A stretch of DNA of 64,000 nt from Crocinitomicaceae bacterium (GTDB lineage: Bacteria; Bacteroidota; Bacteroidia; Flavobacteriales_D; Crocinitomicaceae): positions 372,001 to 436,000 of the forward strand of contig JAGYIR010000010.1 in NCBI GenBank assembly GCA_018402525.1, in the 5' to 3' direction. This document shows, piece by piece, positions 25,889 through 35,016 of the stretch. The position numbers and the translations under genes are program-made. Numbering within the stretch: position 1 is the first letter of the stretch; every line of letters begins with the position of its first letter. The notes beneath the pieces are model-generated. The model made no database searches, was not told where the DNA came from, and worked only from the letters and a program-made list of their open reading frames with translations.

Positions 25889-26647
25889 TTATTTCTTCGG
25901 TGTTACTTCAATAAATTTATCTGGGTACAAAATTTTCAATAAATCCATTTTGTCCTTGTCTTTAGGGTCTTTGTCCATTGAATATCTTCGCGATATTACG
26001 TTGTAAGACTCCCCAAACACATCCAGTGCAGCAGCATCACGCAATTGGTAAATTGCTTCCTCTAATTCAGATTGAATTTTTGCAAACAATTTGTATTCCG
26101 TTGCTTGTTGAACTTCAATACGCACGTGTGCTTGAAAATGAATTTCGGGTAATTTATCTTTTCCGTACAGCTTCAATGCTTTCTTTTTGTTTTCCCATTC
26201 AGTTACCTGACGCCATTTGAAATCAATGATATCGTTAGAAGCACCCGGTGTATTTTCGACTTCTTCAGCTGCTGATTCAGCCGCAGCTAATTGAGATTCA
26301 ATTTCTGACATACTGATGCGAGAATACATAGGAAAGTCATTCGATGGATCGTTTACCTTTTCATTTTTGGTATAGAACTCAATCACTCTTTCCGAAATGT
26401 CATCTGGATTTTGCATTAGTTCTTTACGTACCATCAATTCATTGTTGCTGTTCGCGCGAATTGCAAAGATATTACGTTGTTCAACTTTTATGTCAGTATC
26501 TGGTGGAACTTCTACTTTCTTAGGTATACTTCTTAGGTAAGCTTGATCTTTATCCATGGTTGTTGTTACCAAGAAGAAGATCAATAGCAAGAAAGCGATA
26601 TCCGCCATCGAACCAGCATTTATTTCAGGAATTTCTCGCTTTGCCAT
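25889..26647 (-). CDS. exbD: ExbD/TolR-family transport protein (long copy)
   Basis: A 252-residue ExbD paralogue. The membrane helix (~14-32) contains the essential Asp in G-S-M-A-D-I-A-F-L-L-L-I-F-F-L-V. The periplasmic region is about 110 residues longer than usual and includes an Ala/Glu-rich helical insertion around residues 120-145 (E-S-A-A-E-E-V-E), before the conserved C-terminal fold with P-E-I-H-F-Q-A. Paired ExbDs with one ExbB are typical of Bacteroidota. It lies five bases after the preceding membrane protein gene, within one operon. Which TonB partner it serves is not shown; a tonB gene lies at 52343-53053. Confidence 0.9.
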   Translation of the reverse strand: MAKREIPEINAGSMADIAFLLLIFFLVTTTMDKDQAYLRSIPKKVEVPPDTDIKVEQRNIFAIRANSNNELMVRKELMQNPDDISERVIEFYTKNEKVNDPSNDFPMYSRISMSEIESQLAAAESAAEEVENTPGASNDIIDFKWRQVTEWENKKKALKLYGKDKLPEIHFQAHVRIEVQQATEYKLFAKIQSELEEAIYQLRDAAALDVFGESYNVISRRYSMDKDPKDKDKMDLLKILYPDKFIEVTPKK

Positions 26648-26652
26648 ACTAA

Positions 26653-27126
26653 TTATTTTCTCATTCTACCCATCAATGGGCTCAAAAACCATACTAACAA
26701 TCCTACAAACAATCCAACCAACGCAGTATATAAACCAGCTGTTGTTGTTGCAATTGTTCCTTGTTCAACTTGAACATCTTCTAGTAAATTCAATGACTCG
26801 TTCGTATCACTTGTTCCCATTGCCCAAAAGATGAGGTACAATACCAATGCAACAAGAATCCCGATAATCGACATAACTGTTCTTTTGGTATTTGTAATCA
26901 ATTGAACTACGAAGAAAAATAGCACGACTGCAACGCTGGCAATGATGATAAGCATTGTATAGTTGATCGCTAATCCAAGGCTTGCACCTTCTCTAAAAGC
27001 TTCTTGATCTTCAAGTGTAGCTTCCATGTTTGGACCAGTAATAACTAAAATACATGCGATCACACCAACTGCAACAAGTCCGAACTTTAAAATGTTCATG
27101 AACAAATTGAGTTTTTTCGTATCCAT
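26653..27126 (-). CDS. Four-helix membrane protein of an ExbB/ExbD operon, unknown function
   Basis: A 157-residue membrane protein with hydrophobic segments at about 10-28, 50-72, 83-103 and 128-150. I do not recognise a named domain. It is encoded between exbB and the two exbD genes (37 and 5-bp gaps), a position such a gene occupies in related flavobacterial clusters, which suggests it is an accessory subunit of the motor. The C-terminus is basic (G-R-M-R-K), presumably cytoplasmic. No catalytic motif is visible. Function is inferred only from gene order. Confidence 0.75.
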   Translation of the reverse strand: MDTKKLNLFMNILKFGLVAVGVIACILVITGPNMEATLEDQEAFREGASLGLAINYTMLIIIASVAVVLFFFVVQLITNTKRTVMSIIGILVALVLYLIFWAMGTSDTNESLNLLEDVQVEQGTIATTTAGLYTALVGLFVGLLVWFLSPLMGRMRK

Positions 27127-27163
27127 ATTTTAATTTTTTAAAATTAGTTGTGTATCAAAAAGC

Positions 27164-27955
27164 TTACGCTTTCACTGCTTTATTTTTCAACATCATATCT
27201 ACTAAAGAGATAGACGCATCTTCCATTTCGTTTACTAAACCGTCTACTTTAGAAACGATATAGTTGTAAAAGATTTGAAGAATAATTGCAGCGATCAAAC
27301 CAAATACAGTTGTCAAAAGCGATACTTTAATACCACCTGCTACTGTTGTTGGAGATACTTGACCATCGGATACAATTTTATCGAAGGCGAAAATCATCCC
27401 GATTACCGTTCCCAAGAAACCAAGCATTGGTGCAAGGGCGATAAATAAAGACAACCATGAAAGTCCTTTTTCTAATAATCCCATTTGAACGCCACCGTAG
27501 GAAACAACTGATTTTTCAACCATTTCAATTCCTTCGTCAGAACGATCTAAACCTTGATAAAAGATAGAAGCAATCGGTCCACGTGTATTTCTACATACAT
27601 CTTTTGCCGCTTCAACACCACCATTTTTCAATGCTGTTTCAACTTCATCCAAGAATTTTTTCGTGTTGATTGTAGATAAGTTCAAATAAACAATACGCTC
27701 AATTGAAAGCGCTAATCCAATAATCAAACAAATCAATACTGGAGTCATCCAAAATGGATCTCCCTCGATGTATTTTTGTTTTAATGTTTGAACGAAATCC
27801 AACTCAACCGCATCTGCAGGAGTATCCGCTTTTGTTTCACCGGCCTTAGCTTGCTCAGCTACATTTGATGTTTCACCTTCTTGAGCAGCAGAAATAGTCG
27901 CAAAACCAAATGTCATTACCGCTGCAATAGCAAAAGAACTAATTATTTTTTTCAT
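27164..27955 (-). CDS. exbB: ExbB/TolQ/MotA-family proton channel
   Basis: A 263-residue ExbB-type protein. An N-terminal hydrophobic, signal-like segment ending A-A-Q (residues 1-25) precedes the three-helix core. The core has a helix at ~68-90, then the long cytoplasmic loop, and the conserved final pair with A-P-M-L-G-F-L-G-T-V-I-G-M-I and T-T-V-F-G-L-I-A-A-I. I choose ATG at 27955 over the TTG at 27985, since the likely promoter lies at 27999-28006. It forms the proton channel with the downstream ExbDs. First gene of the exbB-(157 aa)-exbD-exbD operon. Confidence 0.93.
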   Translation of the reverse strand: MKKIISSFAIAAVMTFGFATISAAQEGETSNVAEQAKAGETKADTPADAVELDFVQTLKQKYIEGDPFWMTPVLICLIIGLALSIERIVYLNLSTINTKKFLDEVETALKNGGVEAAKDVCRNTRGPIASIFYQGLDRSDEGIEMVEKSVVSYGGVQMGLLEKGLSWLSLFIALAPMLGFLGTVIGMIFAFDKIVSDGQVSPTTVAGGIKVSLLTTVFGLIAAIILQIFYNYIVSKVDGLVNEMEDASISLVDMMLKNKAVKA

Positions 27956-27998
27956 GTTCTCAAAGATTAATTTAATCGTGTTCAAGTTTTATTTTAGC

Positions 27999-28006
27999 CA
28001 AAAATA
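27999..28006 (-). promoter_or_regulatory. -7 element of the exbB operon
   Basis: TATTTTTG on the minus strand matches TAnnTTTG and lies about 43 bases before the chosen exbB ATG. A TTG about 20 bases further upstream could serve as -33. Confidence 0.5.
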
Positions 28007-28120
28007 ATAAAATTTATTTGACAACAAGTATCAATGTCAATTTATGAATTGAATATACTGTTTTATTGATTGAACGGTTGCTGGAAAGTGTTAAAGTCGT
28101 AACCTTAAAAATGATTCCCC

Positions 28121-29983
28121 CTAAAATTGTAGATAGACAAATGGTGGTTGTTCAGCCCCAAGGGCTTGGTAAATTAGTACAACAATTATAGCGACTGAAA
28201 TTACCTGAAGCAGCAACGGCAATGCGGTAAATGCTTTTTCCCATAGCAATTTGACTTTGTTGGGAAGCCAGTGAATGATGAAACCGAACAGCATGATCCA
28301 GAATACTTTGTCATACGTTTTAAGAACAGTGACGAACAAATCCCACGAAAAGTCGAAGTGATTCCACATTTGATCTAACATAACGAGTGGGAGTGTGTCA
28401 GAATCGGCTTCGTCGAGTTTAAACCAGATTCGTGTTAGTGTTATAAAATTAAACGTGATGAAAACTTGCCAGAAAGTGGTGTACACTTTTTTTCCATGTT
28501 CGTGATAAGCAGACTTGAGAGTGATTGAATGATAAATGAATGCTAAGGCTGATGTAGCCATCCAGAAATAGAAGAAGTAGGGGAGCGCTTCATGCTTCGT
28601 GGCAGGAAAAATGATATTGAGTAAACTATAAATTCCAAACGCTAGAACACCTTTGGTCAGGTACCACAGCGAAGATTTTGATGTCAAGTATTCATTGATA
28701 TCTTTCCAATATTTAAAGATCAACAAGGCACAACCGTTCATCGCTCCCCAAATCACGAAATTCTGACTTGGTCCGTGCCAAAGCCCTCCAACCACCATGG
28801 TGATGAGTAAGTTTAAATCGCGGTGGACATACTTCTTAAAGTTCTTGATGGTGGCAACACCTATCAGGTAGACCACGGTTAAACCAGCATAGACATACAG
28901 CAGTTCATACCATTGCGTAATGAAAATCAAAAAGGTAAAGATGATGAAGATAGCAATGTAAGAACCAACCGTCCCAGTTCTATTTCCACCCAACGGGATA
29001 TACAAGTAATCTTTTAACCAAGAGCCGAGAGAAATATGCCATCTACGCCAAAAGTCAGCGACATTTCGTGCTTTGTAGGGTGAGTTGAAGTTTGGTTTTA
29101 ATTGGAAACCCATTAAGCGTGACAGTCCAATTGCGACATCGGTATAACCTGAGAAATCGGCGTAAATATGGAGCGAATACGCCCACATAGCAAGCACACT
29201 TACGAATCCCGGGTAGGTGTCTGGAGCAAAAACAATGATATCAATGAAGTGCATCAAAATGAAATCTGCAATCACTATCTTTTTGATCAACCCTTTTACA
29301 ATTTGAATAATCGCCCAGCTGAAATCTTGTTTATTGAGTGAATAGGGCTCTTGTATTTGAGGAATAAAGTCACGCGCACGGACGATAGGCCCCATGACCA
29401 ACTGCGGGAAGAACGTTACGAAGAACGTATAATCGAAGAAATTGTAAACGGGTTTGATTTCTTTACGGTAGATATCAACTACGTAACTAATATTCTGAAA
29501 CGTGAAAAAGGATACGCCGACGGGTAAAAGTATTTTCTCAACGAATGTTCCATCTCCAAAAATGCCGTTTCCGAATTGTGCGAAGTGGTTGACCAATTCA
29601 TAATCGGTATGAAACATCGCATTGAATGAGTCGGTAAAGAAGTAGGCATACTTAAAATAACCTAGAATCAATACATTGAAAATGGCAGAAAACGCAATGA
29701 TCCATTTCCGTTTGACATCATTCGGGGCGGTGTAAATCTTTTTCCCGAGAAAGTAGTTGACGGTGATACTCAGCCCTAACAGCAATACATAGAGTCCAGA
29801 AGTCTTGTAGAAAAAGAAGACACTTACGGCTGTAAGAAAAATACTCCGCACCAATTTGTTTTTGTGCAGAAAAGAAAAAAGTACCATTACCAGTAGGAAG
29901 AAGAGCCAGAAATCTAGCTTGGTAAATACAAGCGAGCTTCCGTCTCCTACTTCAAATGAAAATATACTGTACAGCCTTTCCAT
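28121..29983 (-). CDS. MBOAT-family O-acyltransferase (AlgI-like)
   Basis: A 620-residue membrane-bound O-acyltransferase with many transmembrane helices. AlgI/PatA-type features are clear: F-P-Q-L-V-M-G-P-I-V-R near residue 198, the W-R-R-W-H-I-S-L-G-S-W-L-K-D-Y-L-Y-I-P-L-G-G core around 310-335, and the catalytic His in G-G-L-W-H-G-P-S. Such proteins move acyl (usually acetyl) groups across the inner membrane to modify extracellular polysaccharide. It is the last gene of a three-gene operon after two SGNH-fold genes; the start follows the preceding stop with no gap. It is about 100 residues longer than E. coli- or Pseudomonas-type AlgI. Glycan target unknown. Confidence 0.92.
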   Translation of the reverse strand: MERLYSIFSFEVGDGSSLVFTKLDFWLFFLLVMVLFSFLHKNKLVRSIFLTAVSVFFFYKTSGLYVLLLGLSITVNYFLGKKIYTAPNDVKRKWIIAFSAIFNVLILGYFKYAYFFTDSFNAMFHTDYELVNHFAQFGNGIFGDGTFVEKILLPVGVSFFTFQNISYVVDIYRKEIKPVYNFFDYTFFVTFFPQLVMGPIVRARDFIPQIQEPYSLNKQDFSWAIIQIVKGLIKKIVIADFILMHFIDIIVFAPDTYPGFVSVLAMWAYSLHIYADFSGYTDVAIGLSRLMGFQLKPNFNSPYKARNVADFWRRWHISLGSWLKDYLYIPLGGNRTGTVGSYIAIFIIFTFLIFITQWYELLYVYAGLTVVYLIGVATIKNFKKYVHRDLNLLITMVVGGLWHGPSQNFVIWGAMNGCALLIFKYWKDINEYLTSKSSLWYLTKGVLAFGIYSLLNIIFPATKHEALPYFFYFWMATSALAFIYHSITLKSAYHEHGKKVYTTFWQVFITFNFITLTRIWFKLDEADSDTLPLVMLDQMWNHFDFSWDLFVTVLKTYDKVFWIMLFGFIIHWLPNKVKLLWEKAFTALPLLLQVISVAIIVVLIYQALGAEQPPFVYLQF

Positions 29984-31321
29984 TTAGTGCTTCGCCATTT
30001 GTTTTGACTCCATTTGATCCATAAATTTTAAAAATGCATCGATGTATAATTCTCCTTTAAAATGGTAACCTGGAAAGGTAAAGTGAATCATGTCACTGCG
30101 CATGAGTCCTTCATTTTTCCATTTTTTGCTGGAACCCAGTTCTCCCATTATTCCGTACATGTCCCAAACAGCCATTTCATATTCTTTCGCCAATTCAATA
30201 ATGACTTCTCGTTCTCGTTCAATGTTTTTATTGAGGTAACGTCTACGGTAGTACGAATCGTTTGGAACGGTTAATAACAAGGCGCAATCAGGATTGGCAC
30301 GCAATGCCATTTTCATCATTTTTTCGAGATTTCGTTTGTAAACTTCTGGCTTGAAATCATCGTATGGAACGTTCCCATCGTTTGTTCCTACGGAATAGGC
30401 AAACAAATCGGGTGGGTATGTTTTTAATTGTTCTTCAAAACGGATATTGTCCAAATACGTATACAGTCCAGCTCCATTAACGCCAATGGATGTATAGGAA
30501 ATTCCCGGTTCATCATTCATCATAATAAAGCCGTAAATCTCTAATTCAGGCGCACTTTCATTTTTTCGAGCAAATTGAAGGTCCAACGAATCAAGAGGAT
30601 CCGTGAAGTAAATATCGGAATAGCCATGCTCCAGGTTGCGTGTGATTTTTTCAACCAATAACTCGTCGTCTCCAAAGTTCAACCAGAAAGGAAATTCTCC
30701 AACGTTGTGAAAGATACGTATGTGATTAAATACTGGGCGAACTGTGGTGCGGTTGTGTTTGAACTGAAGTTGAACCGCAGAATCTGGACAAGTTATGACA
30801 AAACCCATCAGTCCATAGTCCAATTCTATTTTTGAAGGTTTCTGCGCGACACTTCGGTAGCCTGACCAGTCGTTCGGTGATGTAAAGCGGTAATTTCCAG
30901 GATTGTTTGTCCCTGCCAAATTAAAAGGAAACACCCAGCCTCGTTCACCCGTAACGCCATCCCAACGGGACTGCAAATAGGTGCGAACATCATGCGTATA
31001 AATGTCAGCTTGAATGTGAGAGCCACCAATATGGTACATGTTGAGCTTTCCTTTTTTTGTAGTGATAAGCTTGTCGAGTTTGTTATAAAGTGTTTCGAAA
31101 TTTGGACTTTCCTTTGAGTAGAATTGATAATTATTTTTTGAATAATCAACAAAGGGGTGGGTAGTCCGCAAAGCCGTATCCATATCTCTGAAATCAGGGA
31201 ATATGTAGGTTGAAAGTGAATCGCTAGTAGCAGAAATTGAACGGACAGTGTCGTTCATATCTTGAGCCAACACAAGAGATGCGGAAACAACCCAAAAAGC
31301 TATGTGTAGGATATACTTCAA
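29984..31321 (-). CDS. SGNH/GDSL-family periplasmic acyl-transfer protein
   Basis: A 445-residue exported protein with a signal peptide (1-19, ending L-A-Q) and an SGNH-hydrolase fold. Block I is I-G-G-S-H-I-Q-A-D (catalytic Ser in place of GDS), block III is V-G-T-N-D-G, and block V is D-M-I-H-F with the catalytic Asp and His. It begins with TTG at 31321, which overlaps the preceding SGNH gene's stop (TTGA), and it abuts the MBOAT gene. By analogy with AlgJ/AlgX and PatB it probably takes an acyl group delivered by the MBOAT and puts it on a glycan in the periplasm. Confidence 0.82.
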   Translation of the reverse strand: MKYILHIAFWVVSASLVLAQDMNDTVRSISATSDSLSTYIFPDFRDMDTALRTTHPFVDYSKNNYQFYSKESPNFETLYNKLDKLITTKKGKLNMYHIGGSHIQADIYTHDVRTYLQSRWDGVTGERGWVFPFNLAGTNNPGNYRFTSPNDWSGYRSVAQKPSKIELDYGLMGFVITCPDSAVQLQFKHNRTTVRPVFNHIRIFHNVGEFPFWLNFGDDELLVEKITRNLEHGYSDIYFTDPLDSLDLQFARKNESAPELEIYGFIMMNDEPGISYTSIGVNGAGLYTYLDNIRFEEQLKTYPPDLFAYSVGTNDGNVPYDDFKPEVYKRNLEKMMKMALRANPDCALLLTVPNDSYYRRRYLNKNIEREREVIIELAKEYEMAVWDMYGIMGELGSSKKWKNEGLMRSDMIHFTFPGYHFKGELYIDAFLKFMDQMESKQMAKH

Positions 31322-32832
31322 TTAACCGTTTTTTTCCATGATGCAAACTCTGCAATAAATGCTTGGTAAAAGAGCTGCGATGCGACTTTCGTTCCAGCGT
31401 TGCTGAAGTGTATATAATCCTTTCCTGCGAGTCCTTTTTCTACCCACGAAGGCATTGAATTGTATCCACCCATTCCTGCGTACAAGTTCCAATAAGCTCC
31501 ACCAGCAGATTTAGTCGCTTCCATCATTTGTTCGACACAGTAGGGTAAGAATTTGTAAGTGTTGTAGATTCCATCTTCTAAGACAGACATGTCACTGGGT
31601 CCAATAACGATGATCATGGCGCCAGGATTTAAATTTTTCACTGTGTTGATCTGACTTTTGAAGAAGCTTGCAAAGTTGCGAACCGAGAGACTATCCTTAA
31701 AGAAAGGAACTGAGTTTCCCCCAAACTGCATGATGACCAATTTCGTATTCAATTCATCGTACATGCGTTTCAGCACGTTTTGATTGATCGCTCGAAAAAC
31801 GGTTCCGCTAGACCCACGCATGGCAATGTTTGAGACTTGTACACCATAATCGCCTTCCAAGGAAAATCCGCAAACGTTTGGACTGATTTTGCCCTTAAAT
31901 TCAAATTTCAGCTTGGGAGTTGATGGAAACGATAGTTGAACAGTATGTTGCCCACCATCGGTGATCAATTGTTCTTCGTGAATGAGGTTTCCATCTTTAT
32001 ACACCTTTAAGAGTGTTGGTGCGATGCAACTATTGTAGTGCATTTTCACATTGTTGTATGTTCGTGCACGTTCGTAGGCAGATCCAGAAGGTTCAATAGT
32101 GATCCAACCAGTTTGCTCCGTGAGGGAGTCAAGCTTAACTAAACTATCCAACTTATATTCTGGTGTGAATCGTGAAGCCGATGCCATGGCACCGTATTTG
32201 GCACTTTTCAATTTTTCTTTTCCAAAAGCGATGTAGCGTTGGAAGTTGTCTGAATACGATTGTTTGAAGGTAATGGTGTTATAGACGTTTGTTGCAGGAA
32301 TTAATCCAGGACCATTCCCTCCGAATTGATTTTGAATTTTTTGGCGAATATAACCCGTCATTCGATCACCCTCAATTTGTGAGTCTCCATAGTGTAGAAT
32401 GGAGATTTTCTTTTTGGCTGCCGCCACGTTATCGAGTTCTGCAAAGAAGGCATGAAGATTTTTCTTGCCAGATTCATTCATAATTAATTGCGTGGAAGAT
32501 AACTCGGTCAATTCACCACCATTCGGAGCCCCCACATCTCCCTTTGATCCATTTTTGTGTTTAATCAGGGGATCTTCTGGCGTGTCTACCATTGAAGTGT
32601 CAACGGCTGCAATGATGTCGGTAATATCCGTCTTTTCTTGCTTTTGGGGATGGTATAATTTTTCTTGAGAAAGGAAACTCACTTTTACGCCATTGATATC
32701 CCATCCATTTTCAGGCACAAAATACACGATAGGCGCCAACAAGAGTAGCACTCCCAAAATGTACAATGTAATTTGATATGGTTTAATTTCCTTCACGAAA
32801 AACTGAATTAGAATGTAAAAATAATCAGTCAT
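31318..32832 (-). CDS. Membrane-anchored SGNH/GDSL-family protein
   Basis: A 504-residue protein with one N-terminal transmembrane helix (~20-40) and a periplasmic SGNH domain. Block I is H-Y-G-D-S-Q-I-E-G-D, block II/III is represented by F-G-G-N-S-V, and block V by D-Y-I-H-F. The residues needed for hydrolysis or acyl transfer are therefore present. Between ~75 and 160 is a low-complexity Asp/Thr/Gly-rich linker and the start of the fold. It is the first gene of the SGNH-SGNH-MBOAT operon. Both SGNH proteins look active, so they may act in series or on two substrates. Confidence 0.82.
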   Translation of the reverse strand: MTDYFYILIQFFVKEIKPYQITLYILGVLLLLAPIVYFVPENGWDINGVKVSFLSQEKLYHPQKQEKTDITDIIAAVDTSMVDTPEDPLIKHKNGSKGDVGAPNGGELTELSSTQLIMNESGKKNLHAFFAELDNVAAAKKKISILHYGDSQIEGDRMTGYIRQKIQNQFGGNGPGLIPATNVYNTITFKQSYSDNFQRYIAFGKEKLKSAKYGAMASASRFTPEYKLDSLVKLDSLTEQTGWITIEPSGSAYERARTYNNVKMHYNSCIAPTLLKVYKDGNLIHEEQLITDGGQHTVQLSFPSTPKLKFEFKGKISPNVCGFSLEGDYGVQVSNIAMRGSSGTVFRAINQNVLKRMYDELNTKLVIMQFGGNSVPFFKDSLSVRNFASFFKSQINTVKNLNPGAMIIVIGPSDMSVLEDGIYNTYKFLPYCVEQMMEATKSAGGAYWNLYAGMGGYNSMPSWVEKGLAGKDYIHFSNAGTKVASQLFYQAFIAEFASWKKTVN

Positions 32833-32953
32833 TCTGTTTTTGAGTGGTAGAGTGACACTTATTTATTAAGATTGAGTCAGTGAAAACTATTGTGAACGAA
32901 AAAATTACTCGAAGTTGTGCCGATTTTGGCGGTCATTTTATTTCCTTTGCACA

Positions 32954-33835
32954 ATGAAAAATCTCTTGGTTCTTCTTTTCTTGTTTCCAACGCTTGTGTT
33001 TGCTCAGGTTTTGGACAATAGAAATGGTGAAGCATTCACGGATAAACCCTTTTTTAATGAATCCTTCGTCAAGGAGAACAAACTCAAGCAACTCACAGGA
33101 ACATACGTGTATAAAAAAACGGGTGAGGCAATGAAAACCACCACCTTCAAGTACGTTTACAATTTTGATAGGGAAGGTCACCTTGTTTCTACCTACGAAA
33201 CTAAAAAGGACGAGGGTGCAAAAGACACACTTTGGAACATCTACAGCTATGATGCAAATAATCGTTTAGCATTTCACCGTAAAACAGATTTAGAAGGATT
33301 TACGACTGTGCATTACACGTATGACGATAAAGGTCGTGTGATCGCAGAAGAGTTCAAGCGTGATATTGATTCACTGGGTAGAATTGTACGTTCACTTTCT
33401 TTCAACAAGGAAAAGATTGTCTACAGTGCTTATGATGATCAGCAAAAGAAAACGCGCTACAACAATTATGATTTGCCCTATTTGGATGAGTTCGTGAAAC
33501 ACGATTCACTTGGTTATTTAATTGAGCGCACAGAGCGGGTGAAGATGACCTCGACAATTTATACATACAAGTATGAGTACAATGAGCAGGGAAAATTGTC
33601 CGCCATTAGAAAATCGAGTAATCGCGAAGAGGGATACATTGAAGAATGGACGTTTCGCTACGATGAATTGGGCAATTTGATTGAAAAACACATCTATAAG
33701 AATGGTGTTTTCACCACGGATATTCAAATCATTTACAACAGCAAGACAAAGCTATTGGCGACAGTCATTACGAAGCAAGTCAGCACAGGATTTTTAATCA
33801 TTCTTCGTTTTCAGGATTACGAATTTTACGATTAA
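32954..33835 (+). CDS. Secreted YD-repeat-like protein of unknown function
   Basis: A 293-residue protein with a signal peptide (M-K-N-L-L-V-L-L-F-L-F-P, cleaved near A-Q at 18) and several Y-D-(A/D/E)-x-(N/G)-(R/K/N)-(L/V) motifs about every 20-30 residues, as in RHS/YD-type beta strands. I place the start at 32954 since the signal peptide begins there, not at the earlier ATG. The protein is too short to be a full RHS toxin and has no toxin domain. Its stop codon overlaps that of the converging epimerase gene by 4 bases. Function unknown; a periplasmic or surface beta-rich protein is likely. Confidence 0.7.
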   Translation: MKNLLVLLFLFPTLVFAQVLDNRNGEAFTDKPFFNESFVKENKLKQLTGTYVYKKTGEAMKTTTFKYVYNFDREGHLVSTYETKKDEGAKDTLWNIYSYDANNRLAFHRKTDLEGFTTVHYTYDDKGRVIAEEFKRDIDSLGRIVRSLSFNKEKIVYSAYDDQQKKTRYNNYDLPYLDEFVKHDSLGYLIERTERVKMTSTIYTYKYEYNEQGKLSAIRKSSNREEGYIEEWTFRYDELGNLIEKHIYKNGVFTTDIQIIYNSKTKLLATVITKQVSTGFLIILRFQDYEFYD

Positions 33836-34875
33836 TTGATTCTTCCAGCAATGGAATTTTCTATGGTGTCCTCCAAGCTTCGAAATTTAAAATCAAGGGC
33901 ACTTTTTACTTTTTCACTTGAATAGCTTCGTTCGCCGAACAGACTCTGCACTGTTTCTTTTGTGATCGATGGCTTTTTGCGTGTAAAGATGGAAATGAAT
34001 CCAGCCATTCGTCGTACCAAGTTGACTAAAAAACGCGGCGCTTCTTTTGAAGGCGCTTTTACACCCAATTGCATCGATATTTTCGACATCAATTCAAAAA
34101 ACGATTGGTTACTTCCAATGCACAAAAAACGTTCACTATGAATATCGCTTTCCATGAGTCGAACCATTATTTCTGCGACATCTCGCGCATCGACAATAGA
34201 ATTGGAACCAGGTGGATAGAACTTCATTCCTTTTTTCAATGTGCGAAAAATGGTTAAAGAACTGTCGTTCCAGTTTCCAGCGCCAAGAATGACACAAGGA
34301 TTCACCATAACAGCATTGAGCCCTTCCTCAATTCCTCTCCAAACTTCTCGCTCGGCGTTGTATTTTGAAATGCTATAACCAGTGGTTGTTGGCGTGTTTT
34401 TCCAAGGAGTTTTTTCGGTGATGAGTTTTGCTGAACCGGTTTCTGAGCTGTCTCCACTGAGCTTGCCGAAGTGTGTCGAAGAACCGACTGCCGCAGTGGA
34501 GCTTACATAGCAGAGTTTTTCTACACCCAGATCAAGACAAACATTTACGATGTTGCCTGTGCCTTCACGGTTGAGTTTAATGAGTTGTTGAAAATCATCG
34601 CGATGAAAGGAAACGAGCGCAGCACAATGGTAGACTTTTGTACAACCCTTCATGGAGTCCATCAAAAAGGGAATGTCTAGAATATCGCCTTGCACCCAAT
34701 CAATTTGATTAAAATTGTCATCACCTTTTTCACCAAAATAATAACGAAAGAGCTTTTTTGTTTGATCTAATTTGGATTTGGAGCGGTATACTGCTCGAAT
34801 GGAAACGTGTTGGACGGCCAAATTAACAAGTAGATGACTTCCCAATAAGCCTGTTCCTCCAGTTACATAAATCAT
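33832..34875 (-). CDS. NAD(P)-dependent epimerase/dehydratase (extended SDR)
   Basis: A 347-residue extended short-chain dehydrogenase/reductase. The N-terminal Rossmann motif is V-T-G-G-T-G-L-L-G-S-H (4-14) and the catalytic Y-x-x-x-K is Y-S-I-S-K around residue 168-172, with the upstream conserved Ser in V-S-S-T-A-A-V-G-S-S. It most resembles the dihydroflavonol-4-reductase/3-beta-HSD-like branch. Substrate unknown. It converges with the YD-like gene, sharing a 4-bp overlap at the stops. Confidence 0.85.
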   Translation of the reverse strand: MIYVTGGTGLLGSHLLVNLAVQHVSIRAVYRSKSKLDQTKKLFRYYFGEKGDDNFNQIDWVQGDILDIPFLMDSMKGCTKVYHCAALVSFHRDDFQQLIKLNREGTGNIVNVCLDLGVEKLCYVSSTAAVGSSTHFGKLSGDSSETGSAKLITEKTPWKNTPTTTGYSISKYNAEREVWRGIEEGLNAVMVNPCVILGAGNWNDSSLTIFRTLKKGMKFYPPGSNSIVDARDVAEIMVRLMESDIHSERFLCIGSNQSFFELMSKISMQLGVKAPSKEAPRFLVNLVRRMAGFISIFTRKKPSITKETVQSLFGERSYSSEKVKSALDFKFRSLEDTIENSIAGRIN

Positions 34876-34980
34876 AGGGTAAATTTACAATCTTTAACGG
34901 TGCGAAAAGGATTTGTTGATTAATTAACGATTAGATAACTTATTTAAATGAATATTTACAGAACTTGGCTAAACATTTAA

Positions 34981-35012
34981 TTTGGTCAGTCTATAAACCC
35001 GTCGTAAATTTG
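34981..35012 (+). promoter_or_regulatory. Consensus Bacteroidota promoter for the small lipoprotein
   Basis: TTTG at 34981-34984, a 20-bp spacer, then TAAATTTG at 35005-35012: an ideal match to the TTTG-N19/20-TAnnTTTG flavobacterial consensus. The ATG of the lipoprotein is only four bases after the -7 element, so the transcript would be leaderless or nearly so. Confidence 0.72.
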
Positions 35013-35016
35013 TCGC

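Noticed and set aside
32954-33835. RHS-type polymorphic toxin
   Set aside because: The YD-like motifs are few, the protein is only 293 residues and there is no toxin domain or immunity gene next to it.
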